DNA of 64,000 nucleotides from Jiella flava. GTDB taxonomy: Bacteria > Pseudomonadota > Alphaproteobacteria > Rhizobiales > Rhizobiaceae. The notes beneath the pieces are model-generated. The model made no database searches and was not told where the DNA came from. It saw only the letters and a list, made by a program, of their open reading frames with translations. The stretch spans positions 79,919-143,918 of the forward strand of contig NZ_JAFMPP010000011.1 of assembly GCF_017349315.1 (NCBI RefSeq), given 5' to 3'. Shown here piece by piece: positions 1 through 8,341 of the stretch; position 1 is the stretch's first letter, and the number at the start of each line of letters is the position of its first letter. A program made the position numbers and the translations under genes.

Positions 1-837
1 CCCCTCGTAATCGGCGTTCGGGCCGGTGAAGAGCCGCTCGTTGATCTCGTTCTTGCGCTTGATGGTGAAATAGGCGACGCGGACGAAGCCGAGCTTGTCG
101 TAAAGCGCGATCGCCTGGTCGTTGTCGTGCATCACCGACAGATCCATGAAGGCACAGCCGCGCGCCTGAAAATGCTCGGCGAGGCGGCGCACCAGGCTCT
201 CGCCGATGCCGGGATGGGTCGCCTGCGGATCGACGGCGAGGCACCAAAGCGAGGAGCCGTTTTCCGGGTCGCCAAAGGCGCGATGGCCGTGGACGCCGGT
301 GACGGTGCCGAGAATCGCGCCGGTGGTCTCGTCCTCGGCGACGAAATAGGTCAGCGCCCGGTTGTCGCGGTTCGACCAGAAGAAGGCGGGATGGACCTGC
401 ACCATGCCGCGCGACTGGTAGATGCGGTTGACCTCGGTGGCGTCCTGCTCAGAGGCGAGGCGACGGATGAAATAGCCGCGCGGCCGGCGGCTGCTGGGCC
501 GATAGGTGGAGAGGTCGAGCCGGTAGGTGTGGGAGGGATCGAGAAACAGCTCCTGCGGCGCATGGCTGAGGAGAACGTGCGGATCCTTGACGTAAAAGGC
601 GATGTCGCGCCGGTCCGGGCCTTCCTCGCGCAGCGAATTGGCGAGTTCGCGCGGATCGTCGAAGGTCTGGCCGAACACCAGCCGGCCCCAGCCGCAGTCC
701 AGAATGGCGTTGCGCTTCAGCCCGTCGGCATCGGCTCGCTCGCGGGCGGCCGAGCCGCGCGGCCCGAAGGCACGCAGCTTCTCCAGCCGGTGCCCGCCGC
801 CCCGATAAGAGCGATCGGCCTGTTTCTCGCCTGCCAT
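1..837 (-). CDS. ngg: N-acetylglutaminylglutamine synthetase, N-terminal part (partial)
   Basis: The reading frame opens with ATG at 837 and runs off the left edge after 279 codons. Residues from about 115 to 270 read as a GNAT acetyltransferase domain, with the acetyl-CoA loop seen as HPGIGESLVRRL and the C-terminal stretch ALYDKLGFVRVAYFTIKRK. Ngg proteins are known to carry this GNAT domain ahead of an ATP-grasp ligase domain; the ligase would lie outside the window. The gene starts 4 bases after the stop of asnO, so the two are cotranscribed. The pair makes the osmoprotectant dipeptide N-acetylglutaminylglutamine amide: Ngg would build the acetylated dipeptide and AsnO would amidate it. 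A stand-alone GNAT protein is the alternative, but the tight link to asnO argues for Ngg. Confidence 0.85.
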   Translation of the reverse strand, partial: MAGEKQADRSYRGGGHRLEKLRAFGPRGSAARERADADGLKRNAILDCGWGRLVFGQTFDDPRELANSLREEGPDRRDIAFYVKDPHVLLSHAPQELFLDPSHTYRLDLSTYRPSSRRPRGYFIRRLASEQDATEVNRIYQSRGMVQVHPAFFWSNRDNRALTYFVAEDETTGAILGTVTGVHGHRAFGDPENGSSLWCLAVDPQATHPGIGESLVRRLAEHFQARGCAFMDLSVMHDNDQAIALYDKLGFVRVAYFTIKRKNEINERLFTGPNADYEG

Positions 838-841
838 CGGA

Positions 842-2617
842 TCAGACCCCCTGTTCCTGCAGCCAGAGTTCGAGAAGGGCGACCTGCCACAGTTCGGAAC
901 CGCGCAGCGGCGTGATGTGGTCGGCCGGATGGGCGAACAGCGTGTCGAGATAGGGCCGCTGGAACAGACCGCGCGAACTGGCCGCTTGGCTGGTCAACGT
1001 GTCGCGGACCATATCGAGATAGGGGCCGGAGATGTATTTCAGCTGCGGCACCGGGAAATAGCCCTTCTTGCGGTCGATCACCGCCGAGGGCACGACCTGC
1101 CGGGCCACTTCCTTCAACACCCCCTTGCCGTCCTGCTTCAGCTTCTCTTCGGCCGGCACGCGAGCGGCAAGTTCCACCAGCTCATGATCGAGGAAGGGCA
1201 CGCGGGCTTCGAGACCCCAGGCCATGGTCATGTTGTCGACGCGCTTGACCGGGTCGTCGACCAGCATGACATGAGCGTCGATCCGCAGTGCCTTATCGAC
1301 CGGGTTCTCGGCGCCCGGCATGGCGAAGTGCTTGGCCACGAAGTCGCGCGAGACGTCGGCCTCAGTCTGCCATTCGGGGGCGATCTGACCCTTCAGGGTC
1401 TGGTGGCTGCGATCGAAGAAGGCGCGGCCATAGGCGGCGAGCGGATCGTTGGCACCGACCATCTTCGGATACCAGTGATAGCCGCCGAAGATCTCGTCGG
1501 CGCCTTGTCCGGACTGCACCACCTTGATGTGCTTGGACACCTCGCGCGAGAGCAGATAGAAGCCGACATTGTCGTAGGAGACCATCGGCTCCGACATCGC
1601 CCTGATGGTGCCCGGCAGATGCTCCATCAGCTGCGAGCCTGGGACGAAGATCTTGTGATGTTCCGTCCCGTAGTGATCGGCGATGATGTCGGAGAATTCG
1701 AACTCGTTGCCGACCTCGCCATTGGCGTCCTCGAAGCCGATCGAGAAGGTGTTGAGGTTGTTTTGCCCGGCTTCGGCCAGAAGTCCGACAATGAGCGAGG
1801 AATCGACGCCGCCCGACAACAAGACACCGACCGGGACGTCGGCGACCATGCGCCGATCGACGGCTTTGCGTAGCGCCTGCATGACGAGATCGCGCCAATC
1901 GGTCGGTGACAGCTTGTCGTCGCCTTCGCGGGCGCCGAAGTCCGGCGCCCAATAGACCACGTCGTCGAAGGAGCCGTTCGGCTCGATCATCCGGGTGGTC
2001 GCCGGCGGCAGCTTGCGCACGCCTCTAACGATGGTCAGCGGCGGCGGTACCACGGCATGGAAGGTCATGTAATGGTGCAGCGCCTCGCGGTCGATCGTGC
2101 GGTCGACATCGCCGGTGGCCAGGATTGCCGGCAGCGAGGAGGCGAGATAAAGGCGCTTGTCGGTCTGCGAGAGATAGAGCGGCTTGATGCCGAAGCGGTC
2201 GCGGGCGAGCATCACCCTTCCGCTGTCGCGCTCGTGAATGGCGAAGGCGAACATGCCGTGGAAACGTTTGACGCAATCCCGGCCCCAGGCGTGATAGGCC
2301 TTGAGGATCACCTCCGTGTCGCCGGTCGAGAAGAAGCGGTAGCCTTTGCCCTCCAGCTCCTGGCGCAGTTCCGGATAGTTGTAGATGCAGCCGTTGAAGG
2401 CGAGGGTGAGACCGAGTTCGGGATCGACCATCGGCTGTGCGGCCTTTTCCGACAGGTCGATGATCTTCAGCCGGCGATGGCCGAGACCGACCGTGCCGCG
2501 CATCACCTGGCCGGAGCCGTCCGGCCCGCGCGGCGCCAGGCAATCACCCATGCGCTGCAGCCGCTCGCCTGAAGCTAAGGTTCCGTCGAAGCGAATCTCA
2601 CCGCAAATTCCGCACAT
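842..2617 (-). CDS. asnO: N-acetylglutaminylglutamine amidotransferase (asparagine synthetase-like)
   Basis: A 591-residue class II glutamine amidotransferase/asparagine synthetase. The start MCGICG puts the nucleophile at Cys2 after Met removal. The glutaminase half covers roughly residues 2-200 (FNGCIYNYPELR around 74-85). The synthetase half has the pyrophosphate loop SGGVDS at 268-273 and GQGADEIFGGYHW further on. By sequence alone it could be called AsnB, but the directly following ngg gene identifies the AsnO subfamily, which amidates the N-acetylglutaminylglutamine dipeptide in osmotic stress protection. It is the first gene of a two-gene operon read leftwards. The 200-base gap upstream separates it from the GGDEF-EAL gene, and its promoter should lie there. 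Confidence 0.88.
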   Translation of the reverse strand: MCGICGEIRFDGTLASGERLQRMGDCLAPRGPDGSGQVMRGTVGLGHRRLKIIDLSEKAAQPMVDPELGLTLAFNGCIYNYPELRQELEGKGYRFFSTGDTEVILKAYHAWGRDCVKRFHGMFAFAIHERDSGRVMLARDRFGIKPLYLSQTDKRLYLASSLPAILATGDVDRTIDREALHHYMTFHAVVPPPLTIVRGVRKLPPATTRMIEPNGSFDDVVYWAPDFGAREGDDKLSPTDWRDLVMQALRKAVDRRMVADVPVGVLLSGGVDSSLIVGLLAEAGQNNLNTFSIGFEDANGEVGNEFEFSDIIADHYGTEHHKIFVPGSQLMEHLPGTIRAMSEPMVSYDNVGFYLLSREVSKHIKVVQSGQGADEIFGGYHWYPKMVGANDPLAAYGRAFFDRSHQTLKGQIAPEWQTEADVSRDFVAKHFAMPGAENPVDKALRIDAHVMLVDDPVKRVDNMTMAWGLEARVPFLDHELVELAARVPAEEKLKQDGKGVLKEVARQVVPSAVIDRKKGYFPVPQLKYISGPYLDMVRDTLTSQAASSRGLFQRPYLDTLFAHPADHITPLRGSELWQVALLELWLQEQGV

Positions 2618-2816
2618 GAAGCTTCGGCCTCCATCTGATCTCGCTCGTGTTCCAGGATGTCGCTTGATCGAGATATAGAAGCTGATTCGAAACTAAAACC
2701 GCCGGACACCCATGTTTTTTGCGCTGCAACGCTTGGCGCGCAACCTTGGCGAGGTGGGACGTTCGCGGATTTTGCCATCAGATTGGCGAAGCGGCAGGTC
2801 GCAGCGACTTTGAAAA

Positions 2817-4604
2817 TCAGGCGATCTTCGATGCCGATGGGGCAGAGCTGCTGGCGCTCCAAGCGACCTCGAACCGCGCCGCTGTTTGCGGTTTGGAGAA
2901 CAGGAAACCCTGGGCGCGAACGCCGGGCTGGCTTTCGATCACCGACCGCTGCTCGCGGGTCTCGATGCCTTCCGCAACGGTATCGAGGCTGAGGCTTTTC
3001 GCCAGATTGATCAGCGACGTGACGATCGACAGATCGGCGATATCGGTGGCGAGCCCGGTCATGAAGGAGCGGTCGATCTTGATACAGGAGACCGGATAAC
3101 TCTTCAGTGCCGAAAGCGAAGCGAAGCCGGTGCCGAAGTCGTCGAAGGCAATGCCGACTCCGAGCCGGCGAAGCTCGCGGACCTGGTCGATAATCTGCTG
3201 ATCTTGCGCGAGCACGATGCGCTCGGTCAGTTCCAACTGCAAGGTTTGAGGCGGCAGACCATGGCGATCCAGCGCATCGGTGACGACAGCAACCAACGTA
3301 CCGGATTTTAACTGCAGTTCGAAGAGATTGACCGCCATGGTGAAGTCGGGCGTGATTTGGGCGCGCCACAGCGCCGCCTGCCGACACGCTTCGTCGATGA
3401 TCCAGCTGCCGACGTCCACCGCCAGGTGGCTCTTTTCGAGAATCGGAAGAAATTCGGACGGCTGCAGCACACCGCGATAGGGATAGTTCCAGCGCAGCAA
3501 CGCCTCGGCACCGGTCCACACGCCCGTCGGCAGACAGACGATGGGCTGGTAATAGAGTTCGAAATCACCACCTTCCCACGCCTCTTGCATTTCAAGCACG
3601 ATATTGCCCCGCTCCAGCGCTGTGTTGCGCAGGGATCGGGAAAAGATCCGGTAGCAATTTCGCCCGTCGCCTTTGGCCTGATACATCGCCAGATCGGCAT
3701 TTCCGAGCAGCTGGATCGCCTTGGTCTCCAAACTCTTCAGCGCCACGCCGACGCTGGCGCCGAAATGCACGACATGACCATAGATCGTTATCGGTTCGCC
3801 GAGGCGCGATACGAGGTTCGTGGCGATCTCGGCCGCGACGCCCACATCGTTCAAGTCGTCGATGAAGACGACGAACTCGTCGCCGCCGAGGCGCGCAATC
3901 AGGCGGTCTTTGCCGGAAAACTCGGTCAGGCGCTCGGCCGCATGGACCAGCGCCTCGTCGCCCGAGGTGTGGCCGAGCGAATCGTTGATCTCCTTGAAGC
4001 CGTCAAGATCGATCAGAAGCACGGTCGACGGACGCCCCGCATCGATCGAGGCTTGCATGGTGTCGAGCAGAAACGGCCGATTTCTCAGTCCGGTCAATTG
4101 ATCGTAGGTGGCTTCTTCGGTGAGCCGCATCAGCTCCATATGCTCGACGACGAGGTCGGCGAGATCGGCCAAAAGCTCGGCATCCCTCGGTCCGAACTGC
4201 CGAGGCTTGGTGTCCAGCAGACAAAGCGTCCCGAGGCAAAAACCGTTTGGCGAAATTAACGGTGCGCCTGCGTAAAAGCGCAGATGCGGGTGGGCGATGA
4301 CGTTTGGGAATGTTTTGAAGAGCTCATTCTGCGTGAGATCGTGCACCACCAGCGTCTCGCCGGTCTCGACCGGCCGAAGGCAAAACGTCGAACGACGCTG
4401 CTGGTTCATCACCATCTCGCCGAGGTGGACATGCACCACCTGGTCCTCGGCATAATGGGTGGTGATGTTGACGTGGTCGAAGCCAAAGGTTTTCGCAGCG
4501 AGCTTGACGATATGATGCAGCTTGTTCCCGGTCATCGCGCCGCTTCGCCGGTAGCGCTCGACCTCGGCGAGGCGTGCAGCTTCGTTTTTGGCGATGATTG
4601 GCAT
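2817..4604 (-). CDS. GAF-GGDEF-EAL cyclic-di-GMP turnover protein
   Basis: 595 residues without an evident signal peptide or membrane segment, so probably cytoplasmic. A GAF sensor covers about residues 25-160, followed by a GGDEF domain with an intact GGDEF at 240-244 and an EAL domain with EALLRW at 367-372. Downstream EAL motifs are complete: ELTE, DDFGTG, KIDRSF, VAEGIE and QGFLFSKP. The usual VNLS is VNLF here, but the catalytic Asn is kept. Both catalytic halves therefore look able to act, making this a possible dual diguanylate cyclase/phosphodiesterase controlled by the GAF ligand. The ligand cannot be inferred. The start is ATG at 4604 with GGAGCG upstream. Monocistronic by spacing. 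Confidence 0.9.
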   Translation of the reverse strand: MPIIAKNEAARLAEVERYRRSGAMTGNKLHHIVKLAAKTFGFDHVNITTHYAEDQVVHVHLGEMVMNQQRRSTFCLRPVETGETLVVHDLTQNELFKTFPNVIAHPHLRFYAGAPLISPNGFCLGTLCLLDTKPRQFGPRDAELLADLADLVVEHMELMRLTEEATYDQLTGLRNRPFLLDTMQASIDAGRPSTVLLIDLDGFKEINDSLGHTSGDEALVHAAERLTEFSGKDRLIARLGGDEFVVFIDDLNDVGVAAEIATNLVSRLGEPITIYGHVVHFGASVGVALKSLETKAIQLLGNADLAMYQAKGDGRNCYRIFSRSLRNTALERGNIVLEMQEAWEGGDFELYYQPIVCLPTGVWTGAEALLRWNYPYRGVLQPSEFLPILEKSHLAVDVGSWIIDEACRQAALWRAQITPDFTMAVNLFELQLKSGTLVAVVTDALDRHGLPPQTLQLELTERIVLAQDQQIIDQVRELRRLGVGIAFDDFGTGFASLSALKSYPVSCIKIDRSFMTGLATDIADLSIVTSLINLAKSLSLDTVAEGIETREQRSVIESQPGVRAQGFLFSKPQTAARFEVAWSASSSAPSASKIA

Positions 4605-4872
4605 GGATCGTGGCGCTCCGGGAAACCTTGGAGGATACCATGACGGTAATGCATTGAGATTTCCTTGGCGCGTTCATCGTTTCTGTCGCGATCGTCGCGT
4701 TTTTTGACGGTGCTGATCGGGACATCGCGACAGGTCTGGTGATGCCGCTGAGACGCTGGTCGGCATCCGGGGCCCTGCGTGGCGATCGCGCGATGGTTAC
4801 GGCACAGGTCGCAACTCTGACCAGTCGGGTGCCTACATGTAGAACATAAAAAGAACATGCGGGGGGTGGGGT

Positions 4873-5178
4873 GTGACCGTGCTTGATCGATTGCAACAGG
4901 ATTTCGAGGCGGCGTCTCGGGCCTATTGTGCGGCCCATGGATTGGGGCGCGATCCGGACTGGTTCATGCTGAAGCTGAAGGACGAGGTCGGGGAGTTAAC
5001 CCAGGCCTGGAACCGCCTGAGAGGACGGGCTCGCCGCGGCGAGCGGTCGGCGGCCGAGCTGCACAAAAATCTGGAAGATGAAGCCGCCGATGTGCTCGGC
5101 CACATCTTGCTCCTGGCGCAGTCGCAAGGCATGGATCTGCATGCGGCGATTGAACGGAAGTGGCGTTTTACAATGTGA
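4873..5178 (+). CDS. MazG-like nucleotide pyrophosphohydrolase
   Basis: 101 residues, the size of a single MazG-type all-alpha NTP pyrophosphohydrolase domain. The metal-binding motif is visible as DEVGELTQAW (Glu38, Glu41) and EDEAADVLGH (Glu70, Asp73), matching the EXXE...EXXD signature of the family. Such enzymes hydrolyse nucleoside triphosphates to monophosphates and pyrophosphate, often for housekeeping; the substrate is not evident here. The start is GTG at 4873 after a G-rich stretch. It stands alone, divergent from the GGDEF-EAL gene and upstream of the cobalamin riboswitch. There is no clear functional link to the cobalamin genes. Confidence 0.75.
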   Translation: MTVLDRLQQDFEAASRAYCAAHGLGRDPDWFMLKLKDEVGELTQAWNRLRGRARRGERSAAELHKNLEDEAADVLGHILLLAQSQGMDLHAAIERKWRFTM

Positions 5179-5382
5179 TGGCCGCGTCAGCGCTGGGCAT
5201 GGCGCGTCAACTCGGAAGCCTATCCCGGCGGCGGTCGGGCGAACCTTACGGTCAAGGCTGTTGCTGGCGACATCTTCCGCTGCGCAAGAGAACCGAGCGG
5301 ATGCATGGATTTCGCTTGCGCTTGGCGCCACTCTTGGTAGGTTGCCATCACCGGTGGGTGCTTGGCACCGCCGGCCGAAGAA

Positions 5383-5606
5383 CGGTTCCTTTGCCGCCAC
5401 GCGGTAAAGGCGAAGAGGGAATGCGACGGGTCGACCCAAGCCGGGGGCCTTTATCGCAGCCGACCCCGCGACTGTAGAGCGGCGAGATCGGCGTCACGGG
5501 CTGGGCGTGTCTTCGGGCATGCCAGCCTTCGAAAGCCACTGGGGATTTCTCCGGGAAGGCGAGGCGCCTGTTGATGACCCGCGAGCCAGGAGACCTGCCG
5601 GACTTC
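5383..5606 (+). promoter_or_regulatory. Cobalamin riboswitch upstream of cbtB
   Basis: The leader holds conserved blocks of the cobalamin riboswitch in order: GGTTCC near 5386, AGAGGGAATGCG near 5415, CCCCGCGACTGT near 5463, GGGAAGGCG near 5550 and the B12 box AGCCAGGAGACCTGCC at about 5584-5599. The B12 box is an almost exact match to the family consensus. It ends about 50 bases before the cbtB start codon, so binding of adenosylcobalamin probably masks the ribosome binding site or ends transcription of the cbtB-to-bluB genes. The exact 5' boundary is approximate. Confidence 0.93.
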
Positions 5607-5654
5607 TCGCAGAGGCCGATCGATCCGCGATCGGCGGCGGTCACGGAGGTTGAT

Positions 5655-5831
5655 ATGACGATAACCATGACGCATTCGGGTGTCATGCCCGCGACGACTC
5701 GGATCGCCGGCGGACTGCTGGCGCTGGCGCTCGGGGCGTTTTTCATTTGGGGCGCGGGCTTCGCCCATGCTGCGGCGCTGCACGACACCGCCCACGACGT
5801 GCGCCACGCTTTCGGATTTCCCTGCCACTGA
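5655..5831 (+). CDS. cbtB: Cobalt transporter subunit CbtB
   Basis: A 58-residue protein with one membrane helix (TRIAGGLLALALGAFFIWGA) and a histidine-rich C-terminus (HDTAHDVRHAFGFPCH), the standard architecture of CbtB. The helix-plus-histidine tail is thought to bind cobalt for the partner CbtA. I chose ATG at 5655 because CACGGAGG lies just upstream; longer in-frame starts would run into the riboswitch. First gene of the cobalamin-riboswitch-controlled block. Confidence 0.92.
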   Translation: MTITMTHSGVMPATTRIAGGLLALALGAFFIWGAGFAHAAALHDTAHDVRHAFGFPCH

Positions 5832-5915
5832 CCGGGGAGACGGCGGCCGCCTGCGGCCGGGTCTGCAGTCGGTTGACGCGATAGCCGGACACAGGGCCGG
5901 CGAAAGGGGATATCC

Positions 5916-6683
5916 ATGGTCGTCAGATATCTGCTCGCCACCCTCGTGGCTGGGCTGTTCGTCGGTGTCGTAATGACGCCGGTCCAATATGCGGGCGTCA
6001 TCCCGCTGATTCTCCACGCTGAGGTTTACGAGCAGGGCGGCGACGCCGGGCCGCCCGAGCATGCCGCCGGGCTGGTTGCGCCCGCCGAGGCCGCCGAGCG
6101 CGCGGCGCCGCAGGGCGTCAGGCCGATCCCGGTGCATGCCACCGCCGCGGCTCCGGCCAACGATGAGGCGCGAGCGAACGCCAATCTTTTCGCCAGCCGG
6201 CTCATCGGCACCTTGAGCGCCAACATCGTCACCGGCTGCGGCTTCGCGTTGATGTTGGCGGCGGTCGCGCTGCTCGCCGGCCGGCGGATCACCTTCGCCA
6301 ACGGCGCGTTCTGGGGGCTCGCCGGCTTTGCCTGCGTGGCGCTTGCGCCGGCCCTCGGCCTGCCGCCGGAATTGCCGGCGATGCCGGTGGCGGACCTGAC
6401 GGCACGCCAGATCTGGTGGGTCGCGACGGCGCTGCTCACGGCGGCCGGGCTCTACGGCCTGGTGCTGCGCCAGGAGACCGTGGCGAAAATTGCGGGCATC
6501 GCCCTGCTTTTCGCCCCCCATCTCGTCGCCGTACCGCGTCCGGCGGACCTTTCGAGCCCGATCCCGCCGACGCTCGCGGCCGAATTCGCCGTCGCCTCGC
6601 TCGCCACCGGCGCTGTCTTCTGGGTGCTCCTGGGGCTGGCACTCGGCGCGCTGATGGACCGCTTCGGATCCGAGCTCACGTGA
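5916..6683 (+). CDS. cbtA: Cobalt transporter subunit CbtA
   Basis: 255 residues with about five to six hydrophobic helices, beginning [20 protein letters not shown] and with a hydrophilic segment at about 40-85 rich in Glu and Ala. CbtA is the predicted integral membrane partner of CbtB in B12-regulated cobalt uptake. It sits 84 bases after cbtB and overlaps the next gene by four bases (GTGA), so it belongs to the same transcript under the cobalamin riboswitch. Confidence 0.9.
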   Translation: MVVRYLLATLVAGLFVGVVMTPVQYAGVIPLILHAEVYEQGGDAGPPEHAAGLVAPAEAAERAAPQGVRPIPVHATAAAPANDEARANANLFASRLIGTLSANIVTGCGFALMLAAVALLAGRRITFANGAFWGLAGFACVALAPALGLPPELPAMPVADLTARQIWWVATALLTAAGLYGLVLRQETVAKIAGIALLFAPHLVAVPRPADLSSPIPPTLAAEFAVASLATGAVFWVLLGLALGALMDRFGSELT

Positions 6684-7207
6684 GCGGGCTCGCCTCGCCG
6701 GCCGTGACGCTCGTCCTCGGCGGCGCGCGGTCCGGCAAGAGCGCCTTCGCCGAGCGACTGGTGGAGGCCAGCGGCTTTGCGAAGGTCTACATCGCGACCG
6801 GCCGGGCCTTCGATCCCGAGATGGAGGCGCGGATCGAAGACCATCGCGCGCGGCGGGGATCGGGGTGGCGGACCGTCGAGGCGCCGCTCGGACTCGGCGC
6901 GGCGATTGCGGCGGAGGCACGGGCGAGCCGCGTCGTCCTCGTCGACTGCCTGACGCTCTGGCTGACCAACCTCATGCTGGAGGGGCGCGACGTGCCCGGT
7001 GAAGGCGCGGCGCTCGTTGCGACCCTCCAGCGCGTCGCCGGGCCGGTGGTCCTCGTCTCGAACGAGGTCGGCCTCGGCATCGTGCCGGACAATGTGATGG
7101 CCCGCGACTTTCGCGACCATGCGGGCCGCCTGCACCAACAGATCGCGGCGGCGGCGGCGCAAGTCTTCTTCGTCGCCGCCGGCCTGCCGTTGAAGATGAA
7201 GGGCTGA
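6680..7207 (+). CDS. cobU: Adenosylcobinamide kinase / adenosylcobinamide-phosphate guanylyltransferase
   Basis: 175 residues from a GTG at 6680 that overlaps the cbtA stop. The nucleotide loop GGARSGKS is at residues 14-21, followed by [24 protein letters not shown] and [11 protein letters not shown], all characteristic of CobU (called CobP in the aerobic pathway literature). The enzyme phosphorylates adenosylcobinamide and transfers GMP from GTP, preparing it for attachment of the lower ligand. An upstream in-frame start exists but would lie inside cbtA and lacks homology. Confidence 0.93.
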   Translation: MSGLASPAVTLVLGGARSGKSAFAERLVEASGFAKVYIATGRAFDPEMEARIEDHRARRGSGWRTVEAPLGLGAAIAAEARASRVVLVDCLTLWLTNLMLEGRDVPGEGAALVATLQRVAGPVVLVSNEVGLGIVPDNVMARDFRDHAGRLHQQIAAAAAQVFFVAAGLPLKMKG

Positions 7208-7243
7208 GCGCGGTTCCGCCCGCCGGCCTGCAAGGAGGCTGCC

Positions 7244-8335
7244 ATGCCTGAGCAAAAAATCCCCGCCACCGTCATCACCGGTTTCCTCGGCGCCGGCAAG
7301 ACGACGCTGATCCGCTATCTCCTGCAAAATGCCGGCGGCCGGAAGATCGCGTTGATCATCAACGAATTCGGCGATCTCGGCGTCGATGGCGGCATCCTCA
7401 CCGGCTGCGGCATCGAGACCTGTCGCGAGGACGATGTAGTCGAACTCAACAATGGCTGCATCTGTTGCACCGTCGCCGACGACTTCATCCCCACCATGAC
7501 CAAGCTGCTCGAGCGCGACCGGCGCCCCGATCACATCATCATCGAGACCTCGGGACTGGCCTTGCCCCAGCCGCTGGTCGCCGCCTTCAACTGGCCGGAG
7601 GTAAAGACGCGGGTGACCGTCGACGGCGTCATCACGGTGATCGACGCGGCGGCGGTGGCGGCCGGGCGCTTTGCCGACGACGAGGCGAAGGTCGCGGCGC
7701 AGCGCGCCGCCGACACCAGTCTTGATCACGACAATCCGCTGGAAGAGCTGTTCGAAGACCAGATCCGGGCGGCCGATCTCATCGTCCTCAACAAGGCCGA
7801 CCTGATCGACCGCGATACGCTGGAGAAGGTACGCCAGGAGACGGCGGCAGCGACGGCCCGCACGGTGAAGACGATCACGGCCGAAAACGGCAGGCTGCCG
7901 GCCGATGTGCTGCTTGGCCTTGCGGCTGGCACCGAGACTCGCATTGCCGAGCGCAAATCGCATCACGAGCAAGAGCACGAGGCCGGCGAAGCCCACGATC
8001 ACGACGAATTCGAGAGCTTCGTTGCCGCTGCCGGGCCGATTGCCGATCCGGCCCGCTTCGTCGCCGGGCTGAAGGCGCTGATCGGCGAGCACGACATCCT
8101 GCGGCTGAAGGGGTTCGCCGATGTGCCGGGCAAAGCGATGCGGCTCGTCGTCCAGGCTGTCGGCCAGCGGATCGAGACCTATTTCGACCGCCCCTGGGCA
8201 GCCGGCGAGACGCGGCAGACGCGGCTCGTGGTGATCGGCCTGCATGACGGGCTGGACGCTGCGGCGCGCGTGGCGATCGAGGCGCGCATTGCGGGGCTCG
8301 CCAGCGGCTCGGATTCGGTCGAGGCCGCCGAATAG
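7244..8335 (+). CDS. cobW: CobW GTPase, cobalt chaperone for cobalamin synthesis
   Basis: 363 residues of the G3E/COG0523 GTPase family. Walker A is GFLGAGKTT at 14-21, the metal-binding GCICC is at 71-75, and NKADLI is the GTP-specificity motif. A histidine- and acid-rich linker (HHEQEHEAGEAHDHDE) separates the GTPase from the CobW C-terminal domain. CobW is thought to supply Co(II) to the CobNST chelatase, in keeping with its place immediately before cobN (6 bases). The neighbours make CobW more likely than the zinc or nitrile hydratase members of the family. Confidence 0.93.
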   Translation: MPEQKIPATVITGFLGAGKTTLIRYLLQNAGGRKIALIINEFGDLGVDGGILTGCGIETCREDDVVELNNGCICCTVADDFIPTMTKLLERDRRPDHIIIETSGLALPQPLVAAFNWPEVKTRVTVDGVITVIDAAAVAAGRFADDEAKVAAQRAADTSLDHDNPLEELFEDQIRAADLIVLNKADLIDRDTLEKVRQETAAATARTVKTITAENGRLPADVLLGLAAGTETRIAERKSHHEQEHEAGEAHDHDEFESFVAAAGPIADPARFVAGLKALIGEHDILRLKGFADVPGKAMRLVVQAVGQRIETYFDRPWAAGETRQTRLVVIGLHDGLDAAARVAIEARIAGLASGSDSVEAAE

Positions 8336-8341
8336 CCCGCC

